From contig NZ_JMKS01000006.1 of the NCBI RefSeq assembly GCF_000685865.1, positions 62,001-126,000 of the forward strand: DNA of 64,000 nt, written 5' to 3'. How positions within the stretch are numbered: position 1 is the stretch's first letter; each line of letters opens with the position of its first letter. The position numbers and the translations under genes were made by a program. This document shows, piece by piece, positions 33,239 through 41,695 of the stretch. Origin of the DNA: Exiguobacterium antarcticum DSM 14480 (GTDB taxonomy: Bacteria > Bacillota > Bacilli > Exiguobacteriales > Exiguobacteriaceae). The notes beneath the pieces were generated by a model. That model searched no databases, had not been told where the DNA came from, and worked only from the letters and a program-made list of their open reading frames with translations.

Positions 33239-34531
33239 GTGAAATGGTGGACGAAACAACAAGAGATGACGTTTTCAGAACGGATGCAACAAGAACGCGA
33301 ACACGTTCGCCTGGAAGCGGGGGCGGCATTTGCGCAACAACTCCAGTTGATTGATTTGACGGTCGAGGATTTACAGATCGTCCGTTTGATCCGTCATGAT
33401 GTAGCGGAGTGGATGCCGCAGATGGTCGATGCGTTTTATGCGGAACTGGTCCGGGTGCCGGAGCTGAAACAACTGATTGAACGGCACTCGACACTCGAAC
33501 GCTTAAAAGGAACACTTGCACAGCATATCCTCCAGATGTTTGACGGACAGGTCACACCGGACTACATCAACGTCCGAAAACGGATTGCCGATCGGCATGT
33601 CCGGATCGGCCTGCAAAATAAGTGGTACATCGCCGCTTTCCAAAAAGTATTAAACGTCTTGAGCCGGCAAATCGAGGACAGTACGTTACCTGAATCGGAA
33701 CAGGTCCGGATTGTCCGTTCTGCCGGAAAACTGTTTAATCTCGAACAACAGATCGTCCTGACGATGTATGAGGAGATGGTCGAAGCCGAGCGGCAGACAG
33801 TCACGGATGCGAAACAGCGTGTCGGACAGACCGTTCAAAAGTCGACAGAGGAACTGGCCGCGATGAGTCAACAATCGTCCGCCAGTTTTCAGGAAATGGA
33901 GCGACATGCCCAGCAGGTGTCCGTGACGACCGGGGCGATTGCGACACAATTGACCCAGGCCGCGAAAGAAGCGGCAGACGGTGTCGAATTGGTCGAGGCG
34001 GAAACGAAACGGTTTGAGCAAGTTGTCGAAGAGATGACGCTGACGACGGAACAGATGACGCAACTCGCCTTTTTGTCACGCGAAATCGAACGGATCGCCG
34101 GGATGGTGACGGCGATTTCCGATCAGACGAACCTGCTGAGTCTCAATGCTTCGATCGAGGCCGCACGGGCCGGGGAGATGGGACGGGGCTTTACCGTCGT
34201 CGCCCAGGAAATCCGGAAACTGGCGGAAGAAAGTAAACGGTCCGCGTCAGAAGCATCAAGCATCGCCCAGGAAATCACTTCGAAAATGGGACAAGTCTCG
34301 GAGCGGATGAGCGGGACCGAACAGTCGGTCGTGCAAACGACGGAAGAACTGACCCGTGTCGTCACTGCCTTTACGACGATTTCCCGCCAAACGGTCGATG
34401 TCTCGAAACAAATCATTACATTGTCGCAGGATACGGAACAGGTCGCCGGAACGATTGAAGGGATGCGCCATATCGCGGAATCGATTGCGGAGACGGCAGA
34501 CGATTTACAGACCGTCGCGACGACACTCTGA
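33239..34531 (+). CDS. hemAT: HemAT-type globin-coupled chemoreceptor
   Basis: A 430-residue soluble aerotaxis sensor. Residues 20-185 form a sensor globin: [17 protein letters not shown]-like helices and [21 protein letters not shown], in which the His of RHVRIG is the likely proximal haem ligand. The C-terminal half is a cytosolic chemoreceptor signalling domain with the hairpin tip [26 protein letters not shown] and no membrane segment. It signals oxygen to CheA through CheW. The GTG at 33239 follows AAAGGGG. GCCGTTAT at 33196-33203 resembles a sigma-D -10 box, though the -35 TAAA is not evident. The next gene, a lipoprotein, starts 13 bases downstream. Confidence 0.92.
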   Translation: MKWWTKQQEMTFSERMQQEREHVRLEAGAAFAQQLQLIDLTVEDLQIVRLIRHDVAEWMPQMVDAFYAELVRVPELKQLIERHSTLERLKGTLAQHILQMFDGQVTPDYINVRKRIADRHVRIGLQNKWYIAAFQKVLNVLSRQIEDSTLPESEQVRIVRSAGKLFNLEQQIVLTMYEEMVEAERQTVTDAKQRVGQTVQKSTEELAAMSQQSSASFQEMERHAQQVSVTTGAIATQLTQAAKEAADGVELVEAETKRFEQVVEEMTLTTEQMTQLAFLSREIERIAGMVTAISDQTNLLSLNASIEAARAGEMGRGFTVVAQEIRKLAEESKRSASEASSIAQEITSKMGQVSERMSGTEQSVVQTTEELTRVVTAFTTISRQTVDVSKQIITLSQDTEQVAGTIEGMRHIAESIAETADDLQTVATTL

Positions 34532-34544
34532 AAGGGGAATAGGG

Positions 34545-34982
34545 ATGAGAAAACGAATCCATCTGTTGCTTGGAGTTGGAATTCTGATGCTGGCCGGTTG
34601 TGCAAGTCATGATTACCCGTCAGAGGAAGCCGTCAAAAACGGTGACATCGTCACGACACCGGAACGGCACAATCTCGACCGGTTCGAGACGTTTTTAACG
34701 CGAGTCGGGCAACAGAAACAGGATACGATCCGGATTACGGGGTATACGACGGAAGGCGATGCCATTCTTGAAGATGTGACGTATGACGGGGAACGGTTTA
34801 TTTATTCACTCGATTCGTCGCGTGATGAATATGGTTCGCAGACAGACGACCGGGACAAGGAAATCTGTCAAAACCTTGAGCAACAAACAACTGATCAAGG
34901 GAATAGCTTCACCCTGACCGATTGCAAAGAAGGACAGAATCATGAGATTTTCAAATCAAATCCTGATGAACTTAAAAAATGA
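34545..34982 (+). CDS. Small lipoprotein, DUF4362-like
   Basis: A 145-residue lipoprotein: MRKRIHLLLGVGILMLAGC ends in the lipobox LAGC. The mature part (SEEAVKNGDIVTTPERHN, LDRFETFL, IRITGYTTEGDAILEDVTYDG, then CQNLEQQTTDQGNSFTLTDC) follows the pattern of DUF4362 lipoproteins, with two cysteines probably disulphide-linked. Function unknown. The ATG at 34545 follows AAAGGGGAATAGGG. It lies 13 bases after hemAT and may be co-transcribed. Its stop codon is the first base pair of a terminator. Confidence 0.72.
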   Translation: MRKRIHLLLGVGILMLAGCASHDYPSEEAVKNGDIVTTPERHNLDRFETFLTRVGQQKQDTIRITGYTTEGDAILEDVTYDGERFIYSLDSSRDEYGSQTDDRDKEICQNLEQQTTDQGNSFTLTDCKEGQNHEIFKSNPDELKK

Positions 34983-35027
34983 AAAAACAGTTGATCCTCG
35001 CGTGAATCGGAGGATCAACTGTTTTTT
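34982..35027. terminator. Bidirectional terminator between convergent genes
   Basis: AAAAAACAGTTGATCCTC pairs perfectly with GAGGATCAACTGTTTTTT around a short loop. It serves the lipoprotein gene and the minus-strand repeat protein gene. Confidence 0.92.
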
Positions 35028-35673
35028 AGTCGAGTGTCTCTTCGAGAATCCGCAAGGCTTCCCGCCAACTCGCGAACCGTTCGATCAACAGGGTCAAGGA
35101 AGGGGCTTGGTGCTTACGGGCAAACCGGACATACTCTTGGCTCGTTAAGTCAGGACCGAGTTCTTTGTATGCCTGGCGCAATGCGTTCAGGCAATCTTCG
35201 TCGGAATAAAAACCGTTTGATGACAACTGGAAATGTGCCAGTGCCTGTTTCCATGTCCCGTAATGGCGGATGATTGTGTTCGCGCTCACCATCTGCGGGT
35301 GTTTTTCCCGTAACCCCGAGTAGGAACGGATGGTCACGCGCGAGCCACGCGTCTTGATATAAAAAGCGATACTTTCGTTCACACTCCAGCGTTTTTGGCT
35401 GGATGTATCGGTTTTTGCACGGTTCAGCATCAAATGGTCCTCGATTGACAATTCGAACGGTTTGACGATGCCCGCTTGTTCCAATAGTTTGGTCCAAGAG
35501 CCAAACCGTTGTTCAATTTCCTGTAAAGAGGGATAGGGCAGGTGCATGGCTAGTTTTTGATAATGTGCTGCTTTCATCGGTGTTGTATGTAACTGGTGAA
35601 GACCTTGAATCAAGCGGATGATTTTTTCATCCGTCGTCAAGGTGGAAGTGGGTGTGTGCGTGGTCTCTTTCAT
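35026..35673 (-). CDS. Protein with homing-endonuclease-associated repeats
   Basis: A 215-residue hydrophilic protein with three copies of a roughly 50-residue repeat of the pattern xxYxxxAxxxxxPSLxxIxxRFGSWxxALxxAG: LPYPSLQEIEQRFGSWTKLL, VSANTIIRHYGTWKQALAHF and APSLTLLIERFASWREALRI. This matches the HNH_repeat family often linked to homing endonucleases and phage proteins as a DNA-binding module. No nuclease domain (HNH, GIY-YIG or LAGLIDADG) is present. It could be a DNA-binding regulator. It is a monocistronic gene; leader and start are ordinary. Confidence 0.7.
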   Translation of the reverse strand: MKETTHTPTSTLTTDEKIIRLIQGLHQLHTTPMKAAHYQKLAMHLPYPSLQEIEQRFGSWTKLLEQAGIVKPFELSIEDHLMLNRAKTDTSSQKRWSVNESIAFYIKTRGSRVTIRSYSGLREKHPQMVSANTIIRHYGTWKQALAHFQLSSNGFYSDEDCLNALRQAYKELGPDLTSQEYVRFARKHQAPSLTLLIERFASWREALRILEETLD

Positions 35674-35802
35674 AGGAAGTCTCCCTTAGTGAATCGTTGG
35701 AACGTAATGAAATTAGTGTACCATCAACCTCCAAGAGATTTAACTAACAAAATCGTAAGGTTCAAAGGGACAGTCTTCTCGAACAGAAGGACCCTGCATC
35801 CA

Positions 35803-36171
35803 TCAACCTTCCGGAATGGCCGTATACCGGTAAGTGGTCGTTCCTTTGAAAACATACAGTACGCCGGTCGCGTCTTCATTCCGGTATAACTTCGTGCCGG
35901 ATTGCCAGTGTGTCGCCGTCCGGTCCGTCAAAGGTTGTTTCGAAGTCAGTTGTTTCGTGACGGTCGAAAAGGAAATCACGTCCTCTTTTTTGATCGACGA
36001 GTCTTTTCCGTTGAGCCGATACACCCGGTCGTCTGCTCGAATCAAGTCAGCCGATGTATCTTGACGAGCTTCCGTCGCAATCGAATCCGTCGTCGAAGTC
36101 GTTGTTTCAGTGGTACATCCTGCCATAAAGAATAGACTGCTCATGACGATCAGAATGATTCGTTTATTCAT
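35803..36171 (-). CDS. Small lipoprotein of unknown function
   Basis: A 122-residue protein with a clear lipoprotein signal, MNKRIILIVMSSLFFMAGC, lipobox MAGC. The following 25 residues are a Thr/Ser-rich linker, and the C-terminal 80 residues (RVYRLNGKDSSIKKEDVISF, TKLYRNEDATGVLYVFKGTT) are probably a small beta-barrel. No family is recognised. It is divergent from the MarR gene, and two palindromes that look like MarR operators lie between the two start codons, so it may belong to that regulon. Confidence 0.65.
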   Translation of the reverse strand: MNKRIILIVMSSLFFMAGCTTETTTSTTDSIATEARQDTSADLIRADDRVYRLNGKDSSIKKEDVISFSTVTKQLTSKQPLTDRTATHWQSGTKLYRNEDATGVLYVFKGTTTYRYTAIPEG

Positions 36172-36203
36172 GGTCTGTCCTCGCTTTCCTGACTGTTTAT
36201 TTA

Positions 36204-36237
36204 TATCGTAATTTACGATATAATCGTTTTTAACGAT
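36204..36237. promoter_or_regulatory. Tandem palindromic operators around a TATAAT box
   Basis: Two inverted repeats stand side by side: TATCGTAATTTACGATA (36204-36220) and ATCGTTTTTAACGAT (36223-36237). They share the half site ATCGT. The -10 box TATAAT at 36219-36224 is squeezed between them, so binding of a dimeric MarR protein would occlude the promoter of the marR gene at 36258. The half-site spacing and location strongly suggest autoregulation. Confidence 0.65.
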
Positions 36238-36257
36238 ATAAAAAGGGGTTGTAAAAA

Positions 36258-36668
36258 ATGTCGACGATTCATGAAGACTTTGCCCGGTTGTACTATCATC
36301 TGCACCCGAAATGGACGGAAAATCTGTCGCATCAAAGTGTCCGGATTTTGCAAACGATTCAAATGACCGGCTCTATGACGGTGAAAGAACTTGCGATTCG
36401 ATTTAATTTATCTCCGAATACCGCATCAGAGCACGTGAAAAAATTAGAGGGGCTTGGGTATATCGTCAAACAACGTTCGCGGACGGATCAACGTGTTGTC
36501 CAGATCCTCTTGACAGCAGAAGGGCTATCCGCTGTCAAAACGCATACTGAACTCGATGCCAGTCGGATTAAACGTGTCTTCGAGCAGTTATCGCCTGCAG
36601 AAAAACACATGATTCAAACGGCATTTCAGCTGTTTCGGGAGGCGACCGATGACTGCTTTTCTGATTAA
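36258..36668 (+). CDS. MarR-family transcriptional regulator
   Basis: A 136-residue winged-helix regulator. Its DNA-binding core reads MTGSMTVKELAIRFNLSPNTASEHVKKLEGLGYIVKQRSRTDQR, with the DxR wing typical of MarR proteins. The RBS is AAAAGGGG. Tandem palindromes directly upstream probably bind it. Downstream, a damaged membrane protein gene overlaps its end by 20 bases (ATGAC), so the two were once an operon, as is frequent for MarR regulators and the membrane proteins they control. Confidence 0.88.
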   Translation: MSTIHEDFARLYYHLHPKWTENLSHQSVRILQTIQMTGSMTVKELAIRFNLSPNTASEHVKKLEGLGYIVKQRSRTDQRVVQILLTAEGLSAVKTHTELDASRIKRVFEQLSPAEKHMIQTAFQLFREATDDCFSD

Positions 36669-36836
36669 GATTCTGACCAGTGCCGTCATCATCGGTCTCG
36701 TCACGGAAATTGCCCGGCGCTCTCCGACATATGGTGGGGCGGATCACTGTTGTTCAGCGTATGCTGTGCCGGAGCATGCTGGTGGATTGTTTGGATGCTC
36801 CAGCAGCAACTTACGTTGTTATCGAGTCGTCTATAA
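36649..36836 (+). pseudogene. DUF3147-like small membrane protein, shortened and frameshifted
   Basis: The first 30 codons (MTAFLIKILTSAVIIGLVTE, then IARRSPTYGG) match the start of DUF3147 membrane proteins of about 115 residues. Right after YGG the frame turns into non-membrane sequence, while another frame reads IWWGGSLLFSVCCAG, then ACWWIVWML and stops at 36836, which looks like a last transmembrane helix. The middle of the gene is missing. An internal deletion with a frame change explains this. The original frame happens to stay open into the next gene, giving a false fused product. Confidence 0.5.
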
Positions 36837-36861
36837 AAGACAACAGGAGACAGAGTCACGC

Positions 36862-37335
36862 ATGCGAATCTATACACAATCAGACATCGATACCTTCGAA
36901 GACCGATACGAATATGAACTTTCATTAAATCTACATACAATCGAACAACCGTACCAAATCATTGAAGACTTGAATATCGTGTCTTTTGACAGATCCACCA
37001 TCATTCCAGAAAAGCTAGCCGAACAGTATACACTTGTGTTGTTGGTTCCGGTGTTTCCACGTTTCCACGTGTTACGTCCCTTGAAACGCTTAGGCAGCAA
37101 CACGACGTTTGAATTGCTCGAAGTCACACAAGATTCGCTTAATCAACAAATAATCGATTTTTTGGTTGAAAACGAACTCAGTTTTCCTTTTTTCTTAATC
37201 AAGCATGTCGAACGGATTTCGTTCGCTTTACCACATATGAGTAACGAATACCTTGTTCTAACAAATGGAGGAGAAAATGAACTCATCGAACTGCGATTGG
37301 AATTTGGCGGAATCGTTCATCTGTTTTTTAAATAA
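36862..37335 (+). CDS. Hypothetical cytosolic protein
   Basis: A 157-residue acidic protein without signal peptide or membrane segments, starting MRIYTQSDIDTFEDRYEYEL and ending LRLEFGGIVHLFFK. The ATG at 36862 follows ACAGGAGA by about ten bases. The middle part (LVLLVPVFPRFHVLRPLKRL) is hydrophobic but too short of continuous apolar residues for a helix in the membrane. No family is recognised. The frame is continuous with the damaged DUF3147-like gene upstream, but the ribosome binding site and change in character indicate an independent gene. Confidence 0.55.
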   Translation: MRIYTQSDIDTFEDRYEYELSLNLHTIEQPYQIIEDLNIVSFDRSTIIPEKLAEQYTLVLLVPVFPRFHVLRPLKRLGSNTTFELLEVTQDSLNQQIIDFLVENELSFPFFLIKHVERISFALPHMSNEYLVLTNGGENELIELRLEFGGIVHLFFK

Positions 37336-37378
37336 GCTTGCTTGTGTACATGCATGAAAGATGTTTTTAGGAGATCAC

Positions 37379-39271
37379 TTACTTCTCTAATTCCTGGAGA
37401 GAGGTATATAGACTATAAGCTCCTTTGGGACATTTTTTCTTAGCAGCATACATCGCAATGTCTGCATGCTTCATCAATTCTCGAAATGAATTCGCATCCA
37501 TCGGAAAAGATGACACACCAAGGCTTGGAGTACAATGGAGGACTTGTCCGCAAATGGTATAAGGCTCTCTAAGGCGAATCACCAACATGTTCGCTAACTC
37601 ATGTAATTTTGATTCAGATTCAATGTTTTCCACAATCAATGTAAATTCATCTCCACCTTGTCTCGCAATCATCGTAAAAGATTCTGACAAGCTATGCAGA
37701 CGCCTAGCGACAGCTATGAGAAGTTGATCCCCTACATCATGCCCTAAAGAATCGTTCACATGTTTAAATTGATTTAAATCCATGAAAAATAGCGAGATAT
37801 TTTGACTCGAACTGATATTGATTTGATTATTGATAAGATCATGTATTTTTTCCTCGAAAGCAATCCGGTTGTAAAGTCCCGTTAAAGCATCATGATAGGC
37901 CAAGTAACTAACTTTTTGTTCATTTTCTTTGTTTAGCGTAATGTCTTTACCGATTCCGAATATACCTACTAGCTTGTCCCGAACGATAATAGGAATATTT
38001 GTAATGTACATATATGATTTTTTTCCATGGTGACCGTGTACTACTGTTTCGTAACTCCGAGGATGACCAACAAACACGTGTTGGAGTTCAGAAGTGACGC
38101 GTGCCCGATCAAGTGGATCGACATACGTCAAACTGTTTTTTCCAATCAATTTTGCATTCGTTACACCGAGCAAGGTGCTACAGGATTTATTAGCACTATC
38201 AAACCGTCCGGTGAGATCAGTTGAGTAGACTGGATCTGGGTGATATTCAAATAACGATTTATACCGTTCTTCACTAATTTCTAGTTCTTGGGTTTTACGA
38301 TGATATTGTTTGATCAAGCGTTGATTTTCCAAAATCATAAGTATTTGACGAATGATCACCAACATAATCGATAGTCCTGAACCGATGGTAACGGAATCTG
38401 TTTCATTTGAATGCAAGCCCATGAAGAAAAATAAAATCAGTACACCTCCATAAGGTGTCACCAATTGAAGAATATTCATACGAGCGACAATGGTTTCAGA
38501 CTCTCGTGATGGCTCGGAAGATGTATGAAGAAATCCAGACAAACCAAGTAGCATCATGACAACAATAAACAACGGATCAATCAAACTACCTGAAAAATAA
38601 GCGCTGATGGACAGTAAATAAAGGTAGAGTGAATCAGCTGCAGCTTGCGTGAGAAATGCTACAAATACAAGCAGCATAGAAATATTTTGATTCTGTTTTG
38701 TTGCACTGAAAAAAAGAAAGGCTGTCGCTAAAAGCATACCTAAATCGCCGATCGGGTATGCTAGAGAAACTATTAGCTCAATCATACTAATAGTATTTGA
38801 TGAAAGAATTGGTGCGAGTAGAAAATGCCAAGAAAATGTAGTTGCGACCACTATGGTGATTAAAATATCAAAAAGAAAGGGAACACGTTCTTGTTTCTTT
38901 GTTTGGTGAATGATTTTATAAATAAGTGCGCTTAAAATACAAATAACTTGCAAGAGATAGAAAATATCTGTCCATCCGGGATAAGGTACTTCTTTTATAA
39001 AAATACTTTCCGTAACGAACCAAATGATTTCTGCGATTAAATAAAAAAATGTGGCACAACATAAAATCAGCCAGAATATTTTATCTGTTCCATTAGATTT
39101 TTGGACAGTCGAAGATAACCATGCCAAGGAAATGATGATTCCGAGCATTGAAAAAATATTCCCTCCAAGAGCTTGAAGAAATGGGATATCTTTAAATACT
39201 AAAATCCAAAGATAATAGGATATAAGATAAAAAAATAAAATGAAAATGGGAAATCGGATTTGTTTAATCAT
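37379..39271 (-). CDS. Membrane-bound diguanylate cyclase with PAS domain
   Basis: A 630-residue protein that probably makes c-di-GMP. Residues 1-320 contain about nine hydrophobic segments forming a membrane sensor, residues about 335-455 a PAS domain with PAC (SLFEYHPDPVYSTDLTGRFD, then VGIFGIGKDITL), and residues 460-630 a GGDEF domain. The active site is intact (RQGGDEFTLIVE, with the Mg2+ Asp in LFFMDLNQFKHVND). The upstream inhibitory RxxD site is not present, so product inhibition through it is unlikely. Codon use is more AT-rich than its neighbours. It is a single-gene unit facing a terminator-like hairpin at its 5' side. Confidence 0.9.
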   Translation of the reverse strand: MIKQIRFPIFILFFYLISYYLWILVFKDIPFLQALGGNIFSMLGIIISLAWLSSTVQKSNGTDKIFWLILCCATFFYLIAEIIWFVTESIFIKEVPYPGWTDIFYLLQVICILSALIYKIIHQTKKQERVPFLFDILITIVVATTFSWHFLLAPILSSNTISMIELIVSLAYPIGDLGMLLATAFLFFSATKQNQNISMLLVFVAFLTQAAADSLYLYLLSISAYFSGSLIDPLFIVVMMLLGLSGFLHTSSEPSRESETIVARMNILQLVTPYGGVLILFFFMGLHSNETDSVTIGSGLSIMLVIIRQILMILENQRLIKQYHRKTQELEISEERYKSLFEYHPDPVYSTDLTGRFDSANKSCSTLLGVTNAKLIGKNSLTYVDPLDRARVTSELQHVFVGHPRSYETVVHGHHGKKSYMYITNIPIIVRDKLVGIFGIGKDITLNKENEQKVSYLAYHDALTGLYNRIAFEEKIHDLINNQINISSSQNISLFFMDLNQFKHVNDSLGHDVGDQLLIAVARRLHSLSESFTMIARQGGDEFTLIVENIESESKLHELANMLVIRLREPYTICGQVLHCTPSLGVSSFPMDANSFRELMKHADIAMYAAKKKCPKGAYSLYTSLQELEK

Positions 39272-39411
39272 GCATCTTCTAAACTCCTTTTTTATGATTC
39301 ATCTATTATATACGGCTTGAGGGGAAATTCTGATTAAGATTTTATTGTTAGGTAAATGGATAGGCAAAACATGCCGAGAATCAAAAACATAATATATATA
39401 TTGGACTTTAT

Positions 39412-39444
39412 AAAACGGACGAGACCATTTCGCTCGTCCGTTTT
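39412..39444. terminator. Strong terminator hairpin
   Basis: AAAACGGACGAG pairs perfectly with CTCGTCCGTTTT around a nine-base loop. On the minus strand it would end transcription of the short frame at 39469 before the GGDEF gene. The rest of the 39272-39468 gap shows only an AT-rich promoter-like leader for the GGDEF gene. Confidence 0.85.
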
Positions 39445-39468
39445 CAGAATAAGATAATTAATAACGAC

Positions 39469-39564
39469 CTAAGATACTGGAACTATTTTAGGTTCTGGAA
39501 GAAGATCCATAAAGAAAAAAATACCTAAATCAGCGAACTGAAATAAGAGTGTAACTGTATTCAT
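39469..39564 (-). CDS. Short peptide frame beside the deleted ISL3 copy
   Basis: A 31-codon frame, MNTVTLLFQFADLGIFFFMD, then LLPEPKIVPVS, ends just before a strong terminator. The amphipathic start and the acidic-proline tail (PEPKIVP) faintly recall AgrD-type peptides, but the central Cys or Ser is missing. Alternatively it is the 3' end of a longer gene cut by the ISL3 copy at 39617, because the frame stays open up to the element. The Shine-Dalgarno match (AAAGAG) is weak. Treat as tentative. Confidence 0.25.
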   Translation of the reverse strand: MNTVTLLFQFADLGIFFFMDLLPEPKIVPVS

Positions 39565-39616
39565 CCAAAAAGACTCTTTTTGCAGATGATAAAGGGGATG
39601 AAGTAGATAATAATAA

Positions 39617-40724
39617 GGCTCATCACCATAACACATGGTTGCTATTTTAACGACCAAGCTCAAGGCGCAATCTCAAAAAGAATCGCTCGAGGTTTCGATA
39701 GCCATAACCACGACGTTTAATGAGCTTAATCTTATTGTTCGTCCCTTCCATTTTCCCATTCGATAGTGTCGATACAATGGTGTGACGCATCGTTTCTTCA
39801 CGGCCACGAATCGCTTTCGCGATTTTCGCAAGAGGTCCGCACGGATGGAACTGATAACGTTCCAGCCAGTCTTTCAGTCTTCGGCATGCCTGCCCGTCGC
39901 ACGTTGCTTTCAACACATATCGGATATGTTGGAGTCCTTGATAAAGATCCCGGGTAAACGAGTCTTCTAGAATACAAGAATGGGCGGCCTCTCGGTCTTC
40001 AAGAGCCAATGCTTCCGTTCGACAAGCGAGAGCACGATCGATCACACGAACATGATGATGGCGTCTTGCCTCGTTCAAAAAACGACGCCGGCGGCGAAGA
40101 GCATCGGTAAAGAACTGGATGAGATGAAAACGGTCCAGTACATGTGCTGCATTCGGGAAGACACGAGTAGTTGCCTTCGCCATCGCAGGTGCAAAATCAC
40201 TGACGACAGAACGAACATCTCCCAGTACACCTTGAAGAGCAGCCGTAATCGCCGATACGTCCCGGCCCGGGACGATAGACAGAAGACGTCCAGTCTTGGC
40301 ATCAAGAACGATCGTCGCATAGTGGTGTCCTTTTCTCGTGGCGAACTCATCGACGAGGATGTGTGTCGCATGTCCCACTGGATCCACTGAAGCGTACTGA
40401 TAAAACCACCGTTCCACAGTCGTATACGGAAGTTCATATTCATGCGCAACATCTGAAATTGTGCGGCCATGGCACCGTTCTGTGATGCCTTTTCGGAACA
40501 CTTCGGTAGAAGTACGGACGAGTCCGAGACCGTAGTCATATACGAACGTCAAATCACAAGAGAGGCGTCTTTGACGTGGGACATCCAGTTCGATCCACAA
40601 GGCACCGACTCCCCACGCATGACCGTATCGAAAACGACGACGCTTTTTTGAATGCAGGATGGTCTTTTTTTCGCATAGCGGACAAGGGATTTCATGTGTC
40701 AACCACACCTTATGGTGATGATCC
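39617..40724 (-). mobile_element. ISL3-family element, deletion derivative (copy 3)
   Basis: Both terminal repeats are present, but the element is 1108 bp, exactly 202 bp shorter than the full copies. The missing piece spans the region between two ATGTGT repeats: one near the start of the gene and one beside the promoter, so recombination between the short repeats removed the leader hairpin, -10 region and the first 44 codons. The outermost right repeat has GATCC instead of GAGCC, several base changes separate it from the other copies, and no 8-bp target duplication is seen (AATAATAA versus TAAAAAAT). It is an older, non-autonomous copy. Confidence 0.9.
39647..40708 (-). pseudogene. ISL3 transposase lacking its N-terminus
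   Basis: The remaining frame is joined to codons created from the terminal repeat (GTG TGG TTG ACA CAT, then EIPCPLCEKK) and stays open to the usual C-terminus GLRLELGR-like end. It lacks the normal start, ribosome binding site and the -10 box; the only in-frame start upstream is a GTG within the repeat. One zinc-ribbon cysteine is changed (RQRRLSC instead of RQRCLSC), and other substitutions include VDPVGHA. The catalytic residues persist. Expression and activity are unlikely, but its ends could be moved in trans by the full copies. Confidence 0.85.
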
Positions 40725-40761
40725 TAAAAAATACCATCTATTGATTTGAGGGGGAATGAGA

Positions 40762-41199
40762 ATGACACGCCAAAAAAATATCGTCTATAACGTCTTGTTA
40801 AACGAGACACGGGATCAGGTCCTGATGGTCAAAAACATCGGACCGTCTTATTCGTACTACACGCTACCTGGGGGAACAGTTGAAGCGGGGGAGACGTTAC
40901 CGGAAGCAGCTGTCCGGGAAGCGAAGGAAGAGACCGGTTATGACGTTGCGGTCGGGGAATTGTTACACGTCAGCGAAGCCTTTTTCCCGCAAGTTGATGA
41001 ACACTGTCTGTTCTTCTTTTTCCAGTCGGAGATTCGCGAGGGCGAACTTGGGACGATTTTTCCGGATGAAATCGAGGAGATTTCGTGGGTCACGATTGCC
41101 GATGCCGTTCAGTTCATGAATCTGTCGAAAGAATACGAACAGATCCTCACGACGCAGCAGACGGTTCCGTACGTCTTCAACGGACAAATTACGCACTGA
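40762..41199 (+). CDS. NUDIX hydrolase
   Basis: A 145-residue pyrophosphohydrolase. The Nudix box is complete: GGTVEAGETLPEAAVREAKE, then ETGYDV, at about residues 37-62, with the REx2EE metal ligands. The N-terminus QKNIVYNVLLNETRDQVLMVKN is typical of MutT-like proteins that hydrolyse nucleoside diphosphate derivatives; the substrate is not deducible. The ATG at 40762 is seven bases after GAGGGGG, while the ATG two codons earlier is too close. It begins 37 bases after the deleted ISL3 copy and leads a run with the broken GNAT gene and a small membrane protein. Confidence 0.9.
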   Translation: MTRQKNIVYNVLLNETRDQVLMVKNIGPSYSYYTLPGGTVEAGETLPEAAVREAKEETGYDVAVGELLHVSEAFFPQVDEHCLFFFFQSEIREGELGTIFPDEIEEISWVTIADAVQFMNLSKEYEQILTTQQTVPYVFNGQITH

Positions 41200-41213
41200 G
41201 CGGAGGGATACAC

Positions 41214-41678
41214 ATGCAGATTATCGAAACGACGGATCTCGATACACTGGCCCGGCTGAACCGCTACGTCCATGAGCCGCACGTCGCGCAACAGCCGGAC
41301 TTCTTTAAACCGTACGACTTCGCGACGGTCCGGGCATTTTTTGCGGAAATCGTCGGAACCGGCAACCATCAGTTTTTGATGGCGGAACTCGACGGCGAAG
41401 CGATCGGCTACGTCTGGATCGAATATCTCCGGCGTCCGGAAAGTGCCTTTCATTTTGCCAATTCGAAAGTCCGCGTCCATCATCTCTGTATCGTCGACGA
41501 TAAATAGCAGCAAGGGTTCGGTCGTCAGTTGTTGCTTGCAGTCGAGCGCCGGGCACTCGAACAGGACATACATAAAATTGATCTCGACTACTGGATGAGC
41601 AACGACGGGGTCGATGTCTTCTACGAACGGCTTGGCTTTGAAAAGATGCGCCAAGTCGTCGCAAAATCGTTACATTAA
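41214..41678 (+). pseudogene. GNAT acetyltransferase with an in-frame stop
   Basis: The gene starts with MQIIETTDLDTLARLNRYVH after GCGGAGGGA and reads well to VHHLCIVDDK, where a TAG at 41505-41507 interrupts it. The same frame continues QQGFGRQLLLAVERRALEQD and ends VFYERLGFEKMRQ..., giving about 153 residues in all. QQGFGRQLL is the acetyl-CoA pyrophosphate loop (Q/R-x-x-G-x-G/A), so the truncated product would lack the cofactor site. A single base change (for example TAT or CAG to TAG) accounts for it. The rest looks undamaged, so the mutation is recent, or the TAG is sometimes read through. Confidence 0.85.
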
Positions 41679-41695
41679 GAAAGAGGGAAGTACGA

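Noticed and set aside
36649-37335. A single 228-residue protein combining a membrane start and a cytosolic end
   Set aside because: The ATG at 36862 has its own ribosome binding site, the character of the sequence changes there, and the middle of the first part is non-membrane nonsense while another frame holds a helix.
39617-40724. Target duplication around the deleted ISL3 copy
   Set aside because: The flanking octamers AATAATAA and TAAAAAAT do not match in any sensible alignment.
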